Origin: Candidatus Eiseniibacteriota bacterium
GTDB taxonomy: Bacteria; Eisenbacteria; RBG-16-71-46; CAIMUX01
NCBI GenBank assembly: GCA_016712505.1
Contig: JADJQY010000042.1
Span: 186,001 to 250,000 of the forward strand
DNA length: 64,000 nt
Direction: 5' to 3'
The position numbers and the translations under genes were made by a program. Shown here piece after piece: positions 23,205 through 33,353 of the stretch. Each line of letters starts with the position of its first letter. Position 1 is the stretch's first letter. Below the pieces are notes generated by a model, which was not told the origin of the DNA, ran no database searches, and saw only the letters and a list, made by a program, of their open reading frames with translations.

Positions 23205-26200
23205 CTGACGATCACCGCTGTGGCCGTCAGCACCTTGCCTGGGACAGACAGCCGGTAGTAGTAGACGCCGGACGGCACGCGCCGCCCGTCATCGCGATTG
23301 AGATCCCACACCTCCTCGTAGTGCCCAGGGGACACCTTCTTCCGGTCGAACCGCCGCACCACGCGACCACTGACGTCGAAGATCCCGAGCTCAACCCATC
23401 CCTCCGTGGGCACGGAGAAGCGAGCGCGTTGCCCAGCGCGCGTCAACGGTTGACTGAGGGACAGGGTCGCCACGATCGGCAGCTCCGCGCGCAGCTCGGT
23501 GTCGCAACCATCCCACGGCCACTCGCCGGTGTTTCCAGTGTTCGCACCGTACTCGTGCCAGTAACGCCCACCCCCCGCGGCACCTGGGGTCTTCAGCACA
23601 TGGATCACTCCATCGTAGCTCGCAACCACAGCGCCACCGTCGCGAACGCATGCCGTTAGGCTCTTGTCTGTGAGTAGCGTCGGCCACCCGGTTGCCTCCG
23701 TCCAGCCATCGCCCATGCCGGGATCCCCGTCGTTTCCGCTGTCGTAGTTCCAACCGTAGAGCCCACCCTGCACCGACGGGCCGATGATCTCACCTCCGGC
23801 CACGCCGTCGATGTTGGCGACAGCGCTTTCCTGCCAGAGGCGCGCCGAGCCGAGCCCGCGGAATGGCGCCGGCGGCCTCTGCGTGCACTGCTGCCGCACC
23901 AGCTCATACGGGGTCTGCGTCTCCACTCCGAACACCCAGGTCGCATGCTCGGTCTCCGTCAGGTCCCGATCGGCCCCAACCACGAAGTACGCGCCGGCTG
24001 CACTGTTGTCCAGGCAGGCAATCACCGGCCGTGGCGCAGGCATGAAGTCCTCGTCCATCCCGAACCTCACGACCTGCGTCGGATCGGTGTAGGTGTACTG
24101 AATCACGCCATTTCGCGACAGCACATAGACGCGCTCCTCGACTCCGGTGCCCGCCGTCTGATTCGTCAAGACGATGTCCGCCACACCATCACCCGTAACA
24201 TCGCCAACCGCCGGCGTGGAGAGCGCGGGGCCGTTCTCCCGGTGCCCAGCGAACGGCTCCACGTCCGTCTCCCAGTACGCGGTGGCCAGAGCCCCACTGT
24301 TTCGGGCCGGTGTGTTCCAACACACCACGTGCCCATGGCGGAGCGTCTGGACAATGCGGGCAGGCTCGTACAGCGCTGCGCCGCTGAGGATCGCAAGCGA
24401 CAGGCCGTGGTTGCTGCTCACACGTTGGGGGTTGTTGTTGTCAATCGACACCGCGAAGGCCCCGTTCGGCGTCCCCGGAGGGGGATTCGTGATCCAGGGC
24501 GTCCCGTCAGCATCCCAGACGTACACCTTGTCGTCGGCACCTGGCACGATCACCTGCTCGTAGAAGCTCCCGTTCCACGGGTCCAGAGGCGCCACGATCG
24601 GCGCGCTGTGGTCGGCAGCGACCGCCTTCGACCAGGCCAACGTTCCGTGGTACGTACCGCCGCCAGCATCTGCCTCGACCTTCACCACGAAGAGCCCAAC
24701 CCGCCGCACGCTCCCGACAATGGCTGGGGGGTACGGCGTACTACCGACCGGGCACTGCGGCAGATACGCCAATGCCCCCGTGAAGACGATGTCTGGATCA
24801 TTGGGTAGCGTAGGCGTCACGGTGAAGAACTTCCCGTCCGGCGCATTGGCGGCCACCGGTGTCCCGTCGTCCAGCCACCAAGCGTAGATGTCCCGGTTCG
24901 CGACGAACACCGCGTCGCGCCCCCCGATCGGAAACACCTTCGGTGCCGTGCTCAGTCCATTCGGGATACGATGTGGCCAGCCGGCGCGCTCCGGCAGGCG
25001 TGTGGCCACCTCGGCGGTCGGCACGCTCTTCGGACCGCACCGCCCACACTCGCAGGCCTCGACGCGGAACTCATAGGGAATGAGCGCACCGGCACCATCC
25101 ACCCGCGGCAACGGGGTGCCACCGACCCGGTTCACCGCGTACCGTGACTCGCTCAGCGCTTGGCCAACGAACACGTCCGCGCCGGTCGATGGGTGGAGGT
25201 AGACATTGTAGTAGCTTCCGAGCGAGTACGGCATCCAACTCAACAGTACTCCGCTCCCGAACGACACTCCGCTAACCCCGGTCACCTGGCCAGGCGTGTT
25301 GCATCCGCCGCCTGGGCCATCGACATCCTGCGCAACGAAGTGCAGCGGTCGATTCAAGTGACCCTTCAGCTCCAACTGATAGGTCATCTGCTCGAGCGCT
25401 TGCAGCGTTGCCGCGCACACCACAATGGAGTCGGGACACTGTACCGCCTGCTCCGGCAGGCACGCCGGTGCGTGGGCGGTCCCTTCGACCACTGTGACCG
25501 ACCCGACCACGTTCGTGAGCGCCACGGTTACGCTTTCCGCTTCCGCGCCGCCGATGTTGTAGAGCAGCGGTCGCAGTACGAGCCGCGCGGCGCACCCGCC
25601 GCCACCTGTGGTCACCGACTCGTTGAGATTTGCTAGGACCAGCTTCGGCGCGCTATAGTGCAGCGACAGATCGCTGTGCGAGTACTTCGTCAGCGAGTGC
25701 GCTGCTCCGATTGTGAATGCGAGCTCCTGCCCGTCTGGCACTAGGCCGGTACTGCCAATCTCAAACGACCGTCCGACGGTATCGCCCGCCGCGACCGATG
25801 GGCGGGACGGCGCCAACCCACTGGTGATCGCGCACCACGATGCCGCCTCCGCGCGGAAGAAAAGCTTGTCGTCGGTGGCATCGCCCTTGAACGAGAACCA
25901 CAAGGAGTCACCAACAACGCCGTAGGTGTCAACACCGCTCTCCCCGGTCATCGAGACGCTGGTGATCGTGCCCGCGGCCTTGACGTATCCAGCGTGAATC
26001 GAGTCTGGACTGGCCGACGGCGACTTGCTGACGACCACGTAACGGCCGTCCGCATTGTCGCGGTAGACACCGAACGTCTCCTTGACGCTCGCGTAGTTCG
26101 GTACTCCCTCGGTCTTCACCCCGCTCCAGGACAGCGGCAGCCTGAAGGTATCCGCCGTCGCCGGTGGATGGGCCGCGTTCTGGCCGATGTAGATCTCGCT

Positions 26201-28900
26201 GGGACGGCTCATGCCATTGATCTGCAAGCGGAGCCGGACGGATGGCGTGGCCCGTAAGGTCAGCACTGGGCTTGTGACCGCGGTTGTTCCCGTGTTACGG
26301 AGCGTCACCCGGCACCACGCGGCCTCACCGCTCTCCAGGACGCCATCTCCATCGCCGCGCGGTGCTGCGTCCGAGAAGGTGTGACTCTCGAACGCCAGGA
26401 AGCCACTCGGGCCCGAGACGCTGATGGACCCGGTATAGGGCCGGTAGTTGTGTGCCGAGACGCCGACGCTGATCGAGGCTGTGTCCCGCACGGGATATCC
26501 GGCGAGCGTGAGCTTCCCCGCCGCGTCGGTGCGTCCCATGGCGTACGACCACTCCCCTTGCGACAGGGTAACAATCGCGCCAGACACGGCGGTGTTCGTG
26601 CTCGCGTTCTTCACCGTCACGGTGATCACTTGTGCCCCCAACGCCGTCACGCTACTCGGCGTCGTCTGGACAGAGAGCGTCATCGGCGCGGAGGTCCAGA
26701 TTGCAACCTGTGGGTCGCCAAGTAACTGCGCCCGCGCGAAGCCATCTCGCATCTGCGCATAGCCGGTCTGAGGTGCGTCTACGATCCCCTGCACGTAGGC
26801 TTCGCCGATTGCGAGCGTGTCTCCTACGAGCCGTTCCAGGATGGGTCTGTACAGGTCGTGCGGGATCCCGCCGGGGCTCGCGTCTTTGCCGACGTAGGCC
26901 ACCGCGCCGCCGGACGGCGACAACATGAGGGCCTCACTCACCGCCGACATGTCGTATGCGTTCGTCTCACTGCCACCGGAGAACACGATGCTGAACTTGG
27001 GGGTCAGGGCCCCATTCGTCAACGCATAGGCCTGCCCGCGCGTCAGGTCCTGCGTGGATCCCCAGGCGGTTCTGAGCGTCTCAATGCAGTTCGCGCGAAA
27101 CGTTGAGTCGTTGGCGCATTCCTTGAACGGATCACCGTCGTTAAAAGTTGGGTTGCCGAGTTTCTCCCGTGCCGAGTGTTCGGCGTGGAATACAACGTGC
27201 GCACCTGCCTGGACGCCATCACGGAGGCCGGTACCGGTCCATGGCGTGTGCGGCACCGTGTTCAGCCAGATCTTCAAGGTGTCGGCACAAGCAATTTGCG
27301 CGCCACCGCAATCAAGCATGTGCGTCCCTGGATCTGCGTAGAGTCGCGTGATAGACCACCCTGCAGTGGTGAGCGGCTCGGCGACCTTCTCTGCGGCGTA
27401 GTAGCCACTGGCGGTGTCGTCATGATACCAGGCGTTCGTGGGCCCGGTCGCCAACAGCGCTGACGTGAAGAAGGACGCTGGAGGTGGATTGAGCTGTTCC
27501 TGGTAGGCCATCGCTTTGACCCGGAGCAGGCCAGCTTCCGTGGCGTTGTGGCATGGCCACCGCGCGACCTACACCTGCGGGAAGTCCCCCTGCGACATGG
27601 AGAAGTTCACGTCGCTCTGCGCTTCCCATTCATAGGCGTCACGATCTACGTTCCACAGCCCCGTGAACGCCCCAAAGTACGCGTCGATGGGCATGTCGCG
27701 CCTCCATGGGCCGCCCCGTATTCGGCGCGTTGGTACCAGGTCTGTGTCACCCGCGAGGAGGAAGTATCTGGTCCCCCACTGCACATAGGCATCATGGGCG
27801 AAGCCCTTCATGCTCGCGGCAGCGTCGTAGGCGGGGTAGTTCTCGACGATCCAGTCGACGGTGCGGACGACGCACTGGCCGAACTTCGCCGTCTTGAACG
27901 CCGCATAGGGCTCGAGCGCCGCGACCATGTCGCCAACGTACCCACCACCGGCGTCGTAGTTGTTCGTGATGATCACCGAGACCGCGGGCGGTCCATCCAT
28001 GGACGGACGCTCCGTAGGTACTCCGCCGAAGGGCGAGGAGGCCATCTGCTGACCGCGGTTGCGTCGATCATCCGGATCCGGCGCCGAGTAGGGGTAGAAC
28101 CGCGCGAAGTCGTTGGGATTGACGACCAGCGCCTGAATCCACGCCGCATCGTCCGGGTAGTGAAACGCTATGGACTCGGCGCGCTTCGTGACCAACACGG
28201 AGGCGTTCTCCTCCGGCGTCATCGGGGTGACGTCCAGGGCGAGCGATGCGGCGGTGGTCAGGAGAAGCGAGCCCGTCGACGCGACATACTGCACCGGGTA
28301 GAGCGCTACCTGCGCCAGGTGGTAGCCGCGCACATGGACGTCCTTCACCTGGAACGCAACTGCCTCAGGATACGGTCGGTAGGGGTCGAAGGGATTCCTG
28401 TCCCCGCCGTCTTCACCGCCTTCCTCGGCAGGGATGGGGCGGAGGTGGAAGCCGTCGCCAAGATGCAGCTCTTCCTGCACCTGATAGCGCAGACTGCGCA
28501 CCGCGGTGCGGGGCGGCAGAACGAACCACCGGACCGCGATCGGCAACTGCGGGTGTCCGACCCGATCGCGAGCGTTGTCCTGCCTCATCCCTTGGAACTC
28601 CACCCCGTCACCAGCTCCGTCGCGGGTGACCACGACCTCCTCTCGAGTCGCGTGGAAGTCATAGGTGAACCGCCGCTGGGCGGGGCCGTCGTCCTGCGCC
28701 GTTGCCCCGCTGGGTATCAGAAGCAGTATCCCGAGCGAACCAACCAGCGCGACGCGCGCGAGGCATGATGTCGTCCCAGCTTTCCCGCTCGAGCGTTCGC
28801 TCTGGGCCGGCGCACCGAGCGTACAGCGCGATGAAGCGGCCTGTTGGGTCACAGGCGGCACGTCCAGTTCCCGACCGTGCCACCTCCATTGGTATCGCAT
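23201..28900 (-). CDS. Giant gingipain-like (peptidase family C25) secreted protein, interrupted by one in-frame TAG
   Basis: Two open frames in the same phase (28900-27569 and onward to 23201) are separated by a single TAG at 27569-27571; together they encode about 1,900 residues. A signal-like segment (ARVALVGSLGILLLIPSGATA) precedes the C25 pro-region and fold (TRYFLLAGDTDLVPTRR, DAYFGAFTGLW). Beyond the TAG come the His motif (VVFHAEHSA) and the subdomain FSIVFSGGSE ... GGAVAYVG. The usual catalytic Cys position reads Phe/Ser, so peptidase activity is doubtful. Ig-like, FN3-like and FG-GAP-like regions follow, and the protein ends in an FlgD-type domain (VPSGVYYYRLSV ... AVIVR). The start codon is uncertain because the open frame extends upstream of the signal peptide. 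Confidence 0.8.
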
Positions 28901-29611
28901 GCGACCTCCTTTCCCGCGCAGGGGAAGTTCTCAGCACTCAGTCACTCCATGGGGGCTGAGAGTGCTCCCGGAGCGCGCCGATCCTGCGTGCTCTCGGGCG
29001 CGAACGGAGGACTGCGTGCCTCACGTCTTGCGCTGCGGTCGACGGGCGGCGGGAGGGAGATCACATGTGCGGGGAGACAGCCTCGTACAGGCGACTCGCG
29101 ACCGGCTGAGCATCAGCTACAAACGCAATTGCGTGGAAGGATGCTACCTCACATCGCTCCCGAGCAGCAAGTTGTCGGCCTGCGGCTGCTGCGGCATCGG
29201 CAGTGGTCGGCGGAGGCCGACTGGTGAACGGAGAGAAGCCTAGGGCGCGAGTTGCACGTGCGTCAAGCGTGATCGCGAAGAAATTCTTAGTCAGGTACTG
29301 CTGATAAAGTCTACGACTCCTGCAACTGAGCTCACCACTCGGCAGAGATCCTCGGACACCTCATCTGTGCTGGCTGTGCATCATCTTGATCACGGGTCTC
29401 ATCCACAGGCACTGTCCGATGCTCTGCGATGTGCGAACGGGTCCCTCATCCCCGAGGACGTGGACGTCGCGCCGCAGGCGTTCGTCATCTTCTACCTGCG
29501 GACGGGGTGGCTCCACACGGTCGTGATCACTAAATCCGGCCGCGGACGAGGTGGGAGAGTGTTTGCGGGAGGCGGGGACTGCGAGCGGGGCCATGTTTCG
29601 GGCTAAGCTGA
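28901..29611. other. Long region without a recognisable gene
   Basis: About 700 nt lie between the C25-like gene start and the orphan FlgD remnant. All frames are short or show no recognisable protein pattern. It presumably carries the promoter of the C25-like gene (leftward) and eroded sequence of the gene whose C-terminus survives at 29612-30019. Confidence 0.4.
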
Positions 29612-30019
29612 ATCTCCTGGGTTGATCGGAGGGCAACTCCACCACGATCAAATGGAAGTGATGCCCCCTACTCCGGCCCTCCCCCCGCGGCGCAGGCTAC
29701 GCCCAGTCAAGATGTTTCTCTCTCAGGAACACAAGACGTGGTGGGAGTCGCCAGCGTCTTTCCGAATCCTGCCCACTCTCGGGCCATGGTGCGATTTTCT
29801 CTCTCGGAAGGGTCGCCGGACGTTCGGGTGGAACTGTTCGACGTAGCCGGGCGTAGGGTTCGCACTCTGGCCAGCGGTGCGTTCCCGGCCGGGTCACACG
29901 AGATCAACTGGGAGCGTGGTGCCTCGGGCGGGCAGCCGATACGCTCCGGAGTCTACTTCGTGAGGATCAGTACCAAGGGGCACCTGCTCACGAACAAGAT
30001 CGTCATTTCGGATCGGTAG
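29612..30019 (+). pseudogene. Orphan FlgD-like C-terminal domain (remnant of a secreted protein)
   Basis: The open frame runs from just after a stop at 29609 to 30019, with a GTG at 29738. It encodes a Pro-rich lead-in, then SVFPNPAHSRAMVRFSL, LFDVAGRRVRTLASG and IRSGVYFVRIST, ending IVISDR. This is the C-terminal FlgD/sorting-type domain seen on large secreted proteins here, but no signal peptide or passenger domain precedes it. It is followed by its own hairpin at 30047. I read it as the tail of a gene whose front was deleted. Confidence 0.65.
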
Positions 30020-30046
30020 TATCCGAGTTTTCCTGATCCGCGCGCG

Positions 30047-30073
30047 AAGGGGAGCGCTCCGGCGCTCTCCCTT
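30047..30073 (+). terminator. Hairpin after orphan FlgD-domain remnant
   Basis: AAGGGGAGCGC and GCGCTCTCCCTT pair across a four-base loop with one bulge, and a short pyrimidine run follows (TTTCCCCCCC). Confidence 0.5.
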
Positions 30074-30233
30074 GCGTTTCCCCCCCAACAGATGGGACGC
30101 CACATCGGGTCGCCGTCTTCCTGAGCCACTTCGATAACCATCCACGCCCGGCAGGACGGGCGCGCACGCCGACCCAGACTTCCTGATCCAAATGGCCGCA
30201 TCCACCCGCGCTTGCTTGCGGTACTCTCCGCCC

Positions 30234-31805
30234 ATGACCTTCGATGACGCGCTTCGCGCCGCGGCCGAGAGGCGGCGAATCCCGATTCCACCGTTGCAAC
30301 ACCCGGAGCCGCTCGCGGGATTGTCGTACCCGGTGGAGCTGATGCTGAAGCGCGAGGCGCTGCTCGCTTTCTGGGAAGATCAGAAGCTGCCCGGCAAGCC
30401 GGAACCGATCGTCGGCGCGCTGGAGCCGCGGCGCTACCGCACGACGACGAAGCGACGGGTGACCTACGGGATCAAGGGGGTGGCGTTTGGGTTCGCGACC
30501 GAGCAGCGGCGGGGGCTGCGGCTGCGACTGGGGCCGTCGCTGCTCGATCTGCCGGAGCATGTCGCGCTCTACGATGCGCTGCTCGAACGGTTGTCGAAGC
30601 CGGGCGGGATCACACTTGCCTCGGTGCTGAACTGGCTCGTGGTTCGAGGCTCCGGGAAGGGGCTGGCGCTGATCCTGAACGTCTGTGCGATCGACGCGCG
30701 GATCGTGCGGGCGGCGAGGTCGCTCGCCGAGTGGCTGCAGGGGTCGACCCTGGGTGTGCGCTCGGCCTTCCTCTACGTCGATCCGACGCGGTCGGAGTAC
30801 TACCTCGAGGCGCAGCGCCCGGAAGATGGCACCTCGTTCAAGCGGCTCTATGGGCCAACGGACCTCCAGGTGGAGGTCGACGGTGTGCGCCTGCGCTTCC
30901 CCACCACCGCGTTCTCCCAGGTCAGCGCGAGCATGGCGCCGCTCCTGGTGCAACACGCCGGAACGTTGCTCGGTCCGTTGGAGGGGATCACCCTCCTCGA
31001 CCTGTACTGCGGCTACGGGCTGTTCACGATGACCCTCGGCCGGACGGCGGCCCATGTCCTGGGAGTCGACTTCGACAACCCGGCGGTCGAGGCGGCGAAG
31101 GCGAACGCCGAACACCTGCACATGAGCAACCGGACGCGGTTCCTGTCGGGAAAGATCGATGGCGCGCTGCTCGAACGTCGACTTCGACCGGCGCGCGGGC
31201 GGGAGGTGGCGCTGCTCGATCCACCGCGCCAGGGAACATCGCCCGATGTCTCCGAGGCACTGGCCGAGCGCGGAGTGGAGCGCGTGCTCCACATCTGCTG
31301 CGGGACGGACCAGATTCCGCGCGAGATAGCCCAGTGGACGCGAGTCGGTTACCGGCTGGAGCGCGCGGTCCCGATCGATCTGTTCGCCGGGACGGCGGGA
31401 CTCGAAACGCTACTGCTCTTCATACGCGAGCGGGACTGGGTTCGACCGGATCCGGACGAAACTCCGGAGCCCAGCGCACGGGTTGGACGATCCGCAGCAC
31501 CCGCGCGGGCTCGGCGATCGACGGCTCCGGCGAGCAGCCCGCGTGACGCCGCTCGCCGCAAACCCACCGATTCTGCCAGCATCCAGCGACCGCAAGGGAA
31601 ACCGAGGAAGGAGACTCCCCATGGTGACCGCCCTGATCCTGCTCAACGTCGAACACGCCCACATCAAGACGGTGGCCGAGCGCCTGGCCGAACTCCCGGG
31701 AGTGACCGAGGTGTTCTCGGTGGCGGGAAAGTTCGACCTCGTGGCGAGCGTCCGCGTCCCGGCAAACGAGGCCCTGGCCGACCTCGTCACCGACCGGATG
31801 AGTGA
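30234..31805 (+). CDS. TrmA/RlmD-like RNA (uracil-5-)-methyltransferase family protein
   Basis: A SAM-dependent methyltransferase of the RNA m5U family. Motif I is LLDLYCGYGLFTMTLG, motif IV LLDPPRQG, the catalytic-Cys region HICCGT (usual form VSCDP) and the C-terminal Glu motif FAGTAGLETLLLF. The CCGT form differs from the canonical SCxP loop, so the RNA target is unclear. The family core ends near residue 400. The frame then runs about 110 residues of Arg/Pro/Ala-rich sequence and overlaps the next gene by 185 nt, so the real stop may have been lost to an indel near 31450-31600. I preferred the ATG at 30234 over 30192; neither has a strong ribosome-binding site. Confidence 0.75.
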   Translation: MTFDDALRAAAERRRIPIPPLQHPEPLAGLSYPVELMLKREALLAFWEDQKLPGKPEPIVGALEPRRYRTTTKRRVTYGIKGVAFGFATEQRRGLRLRLGPSLLDLPEHVALYDALLERLSKPGGITLASVLNWLVVRGSGKGLALILNVCAIDARIVRAARSLAEWLQGSTLGVRSAFLYVDPTRSEYYLEAQRPEDGTSFKRLYGPTDLQVEVDGVRLRFPTTAFSQVSASMAPLLVQHAGTLLGPLEGITLLDLYCGYGLFTMTLGRTAAHVLGVDFDNPAVEAAKANAEHLHMSNRTRFLSGKIDGALLERRLRPARGREVALLDPPRQGTSPDVSEALAERGVERVLHICCGTDQIPREIAQWTRVGYRLERAVPIDLFAGTAGLETLLLFIRERDWVRPDPDETPEPSARVGRSAAPARARRSTAPASSPRDAARRKPTDSASIQRPQGKPRKETPHGDRPDPAQRRTRPHQDGGRAPGRTPGSDRGVLGGGKVRPRGERPRPGKRGPGRPRHRPDE

Positions 31806-31902
31806 GCTCCCCGGGATCGTCCACACCGAGACGTTGATCGCGTTCCGCGCGTACTCACGGAAGGACGTGGAGGCGGGATTCTCGTTGGGTGGTGGGAAGT
31901 AG
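31621..31902 (+). CDS. Stand-alone Lrp/AsnC ligand-binding (RAM) domain protein
   Basis: A protein of 93 residues consisting only of the Lrp/AsnC effector domain (VTALILLNVEHAHIKTVAERLAELPGVTEVF, VAGKFDLVASVRVP, ELPGIVHTETLIAF) without a DNA-binding HTH. Such single-domain proteins bind amino acids and assemble as rings. An AAGGAG ribosome-binding site lies upstream of the ATG at 31621. The overlap with the methyltransferase frame is best explained by an artefactual extension of that gene. Confidence 0.85.
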   Translation: MVTALILLNVEHAHIKTVAERLAELPGVTEVFSVAGKFDLVASVRVPANEALADLVTDRMSELPGIVHTETLIAFRAYSRKDVEAGFSLGGGK

Positions 31903-31950
31903 ACCCAGCTCCCGCAATACCAGGGCCCGTTCTTCGTAGGCTCCGGACGC

Positions 31951-32352
31951 TCACGGGTACCAAAGCGAGACCGTTCCGGCGGCAGCGGGATCCGCGGCGA
32001 GTTCCGACGGTGTTGGTCGGTGGACTTTGGCAATGTACGGGGGGTGGTGGCTCGCGAGGAACCGCTCGATCCGCGCCAACGTCCGGACGAAGTTGTCGGC
32101 GAGCTGGGCATGAGAGGCAGCGCCCACAATGACCAGTAACGCGACCCCGTGGCGGGTTACAGCGGCCAGTTCGTTTGCTTGTACCGGATTCGACCGTCGT
32201 GTGTGATGGCAATCAAGCCGCGACGTCCCACATCCTCGAGCCACACTTCGTCCGGCGTATCGTCCGCGAACAAGTCACCGTGAGCCACGACGCTGAGGCC
32301 GGCGCCTCGGGGTGATCTCGGAAACTGCTTCCCGAGATCACGATCACAGAAG
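31951..32352 (-). pseudogene. VapC45-like PIN-family toxin, frameshifted
   Basis: Read in two frames, the minus strand gives FFCDRDLGKQFPR, DDTPDEVWLEDVGRRGLIAITHD, RIRYKQ then NELAAVTRHGVALLVIVG, LARIERFLASHHPPYIAKV. This is the DUF5615/PIN-like VapC45 layout with its acidic residues. A one-base deletion near 32,175, probably in an A run, separates the halves. No normal start codon precedes FFCDRD, so the beginning is also damaged or misread. It lies directly downstream of the DUF433 antitoxin, as expected for the pair. Confidence 0.65.
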
Positions 32353-32361
32353 AACGTGTGG

Positions 32362-33075
32362 CTAGGCTGCCCGTTCGTAGAGCACCGCTTGCTCGATCAA
32401 GCGTTCGCTGAGGCCGTAGTCCGCGGCGACATCCGACACGCTCTCCCCTACGTCCAGTCGATCAACGATCACTCGAGTGGACACTCCCGCCCCGCGCACC
32501 ACGGGGCGACCGAACGCAATTCGCGGATCGATCGACACGACGCGGTCGGTTCCGGTGTCATCCGCGGAGAGGAACGGGTAGAGGCGGATGGGGAAGTCAG
32601 TTTCATCCCACTCGACACGCTTGAGGTGGACGTGGAGCACCTGCCGCATGGCTATCTGCCCGGACCGCGAGAGATCGATCAGTTCGCCGTAGCGGCTCAG
32701 GAGAACCCGCCCTCCCTCCGTCTGGAGGTCCTTTCGCAGGAGCAGATCCGCTATTCCGAGCTGGCTTTCAGCGTAGTCGAGCGCGGCCCGCAGATCCGGC
32801 GCGGAGACTCCGTGCTCCGTGCGCAACGCGCGGAGCACGTGAGCCTCAATGAGGTTCCAGAACGAGAGCGTGATCGGCTCCGCCGTGGCCGGTTGGAGAA
32901 GTCGGCGTGACCGGCGAGCGCCTGAGTGCGTGGTGTAGTTGCGCCCAACAACCCACGAGCGGAGCGTGGCTGGTGAAAGACGCAAGTGGCGGGCGGCCTC
33001 CGTCACGGAGTATGCCGGTTGTCTCCCGACGTCGCGGATCGTACTGCCTCCTCGCAGATTTCGAGTTCCGTACAT
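32362..33075 (-). CDS. DUF433-type antitoxin (VapB45-like)
   Basis: A protein of 237 residues from the ATG at 33075. It has an N-terminal MerR-like helix-turn-helix (AYSVTEAARHLRLSPATLRSWV), a central helical region, and a C-terminal DUF433 domain (SIDPRIAFGRPVVRGAGVST, DVAADYGLSERLIEQAV). DUF433 proteins act as antitoxins to DUF5615 PIN toxins such as VapC45, and the fitting toxin gene follows directly. The open frame extends upstream to 33312 without family similarity. Confidence 0.8.
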   Translation of the reverse strand: MYGTRNLRGGSTIRDVGRQPAYSVTEAARHLRLSPATLRSWVVGRNYTTHSGARRSRRLLQPATAEPITLSFWNLIEAHVLRALRTEHGVSAPDLRAALDYAESQLGIADLLLRKDLQTEGGRVLLSRYGELIDLSRSGQIAMRQVLHVHLKRVEWDETDFPIRLYPFLSADDTGTDRVVSIDPRIAFGRPVVRGAGVSTRVIVDRLDVGESVSDVAADYGLSERLIEQAVLYERAA

Positions 33076-33353
33076 CTTAGCCGGTTCTGAGGTGCTTGTC
33101 ACGTCTGCCGGTTCGGGCGCAATGGACCAGGCAGGGCCGCACGCCCCGGTGGATTCGGTCATGGGGGCGCAGTTCGTCCCACGACGATCGGGCAACAGTG
33201 ACGTTCGTGAGAGTGCGCACTCGTGGGCGAGGAAGGACGGAGGCGGCACCGGCCGGCGTTCGGGTACGGGAGCTTGGACGCCCACCGTAGTAGCGAATCG
33301 GCCCCGCGGCACGCGTGCCCCCGGGGCCGATCTCGTGGTCCGTCGAAACGCGG

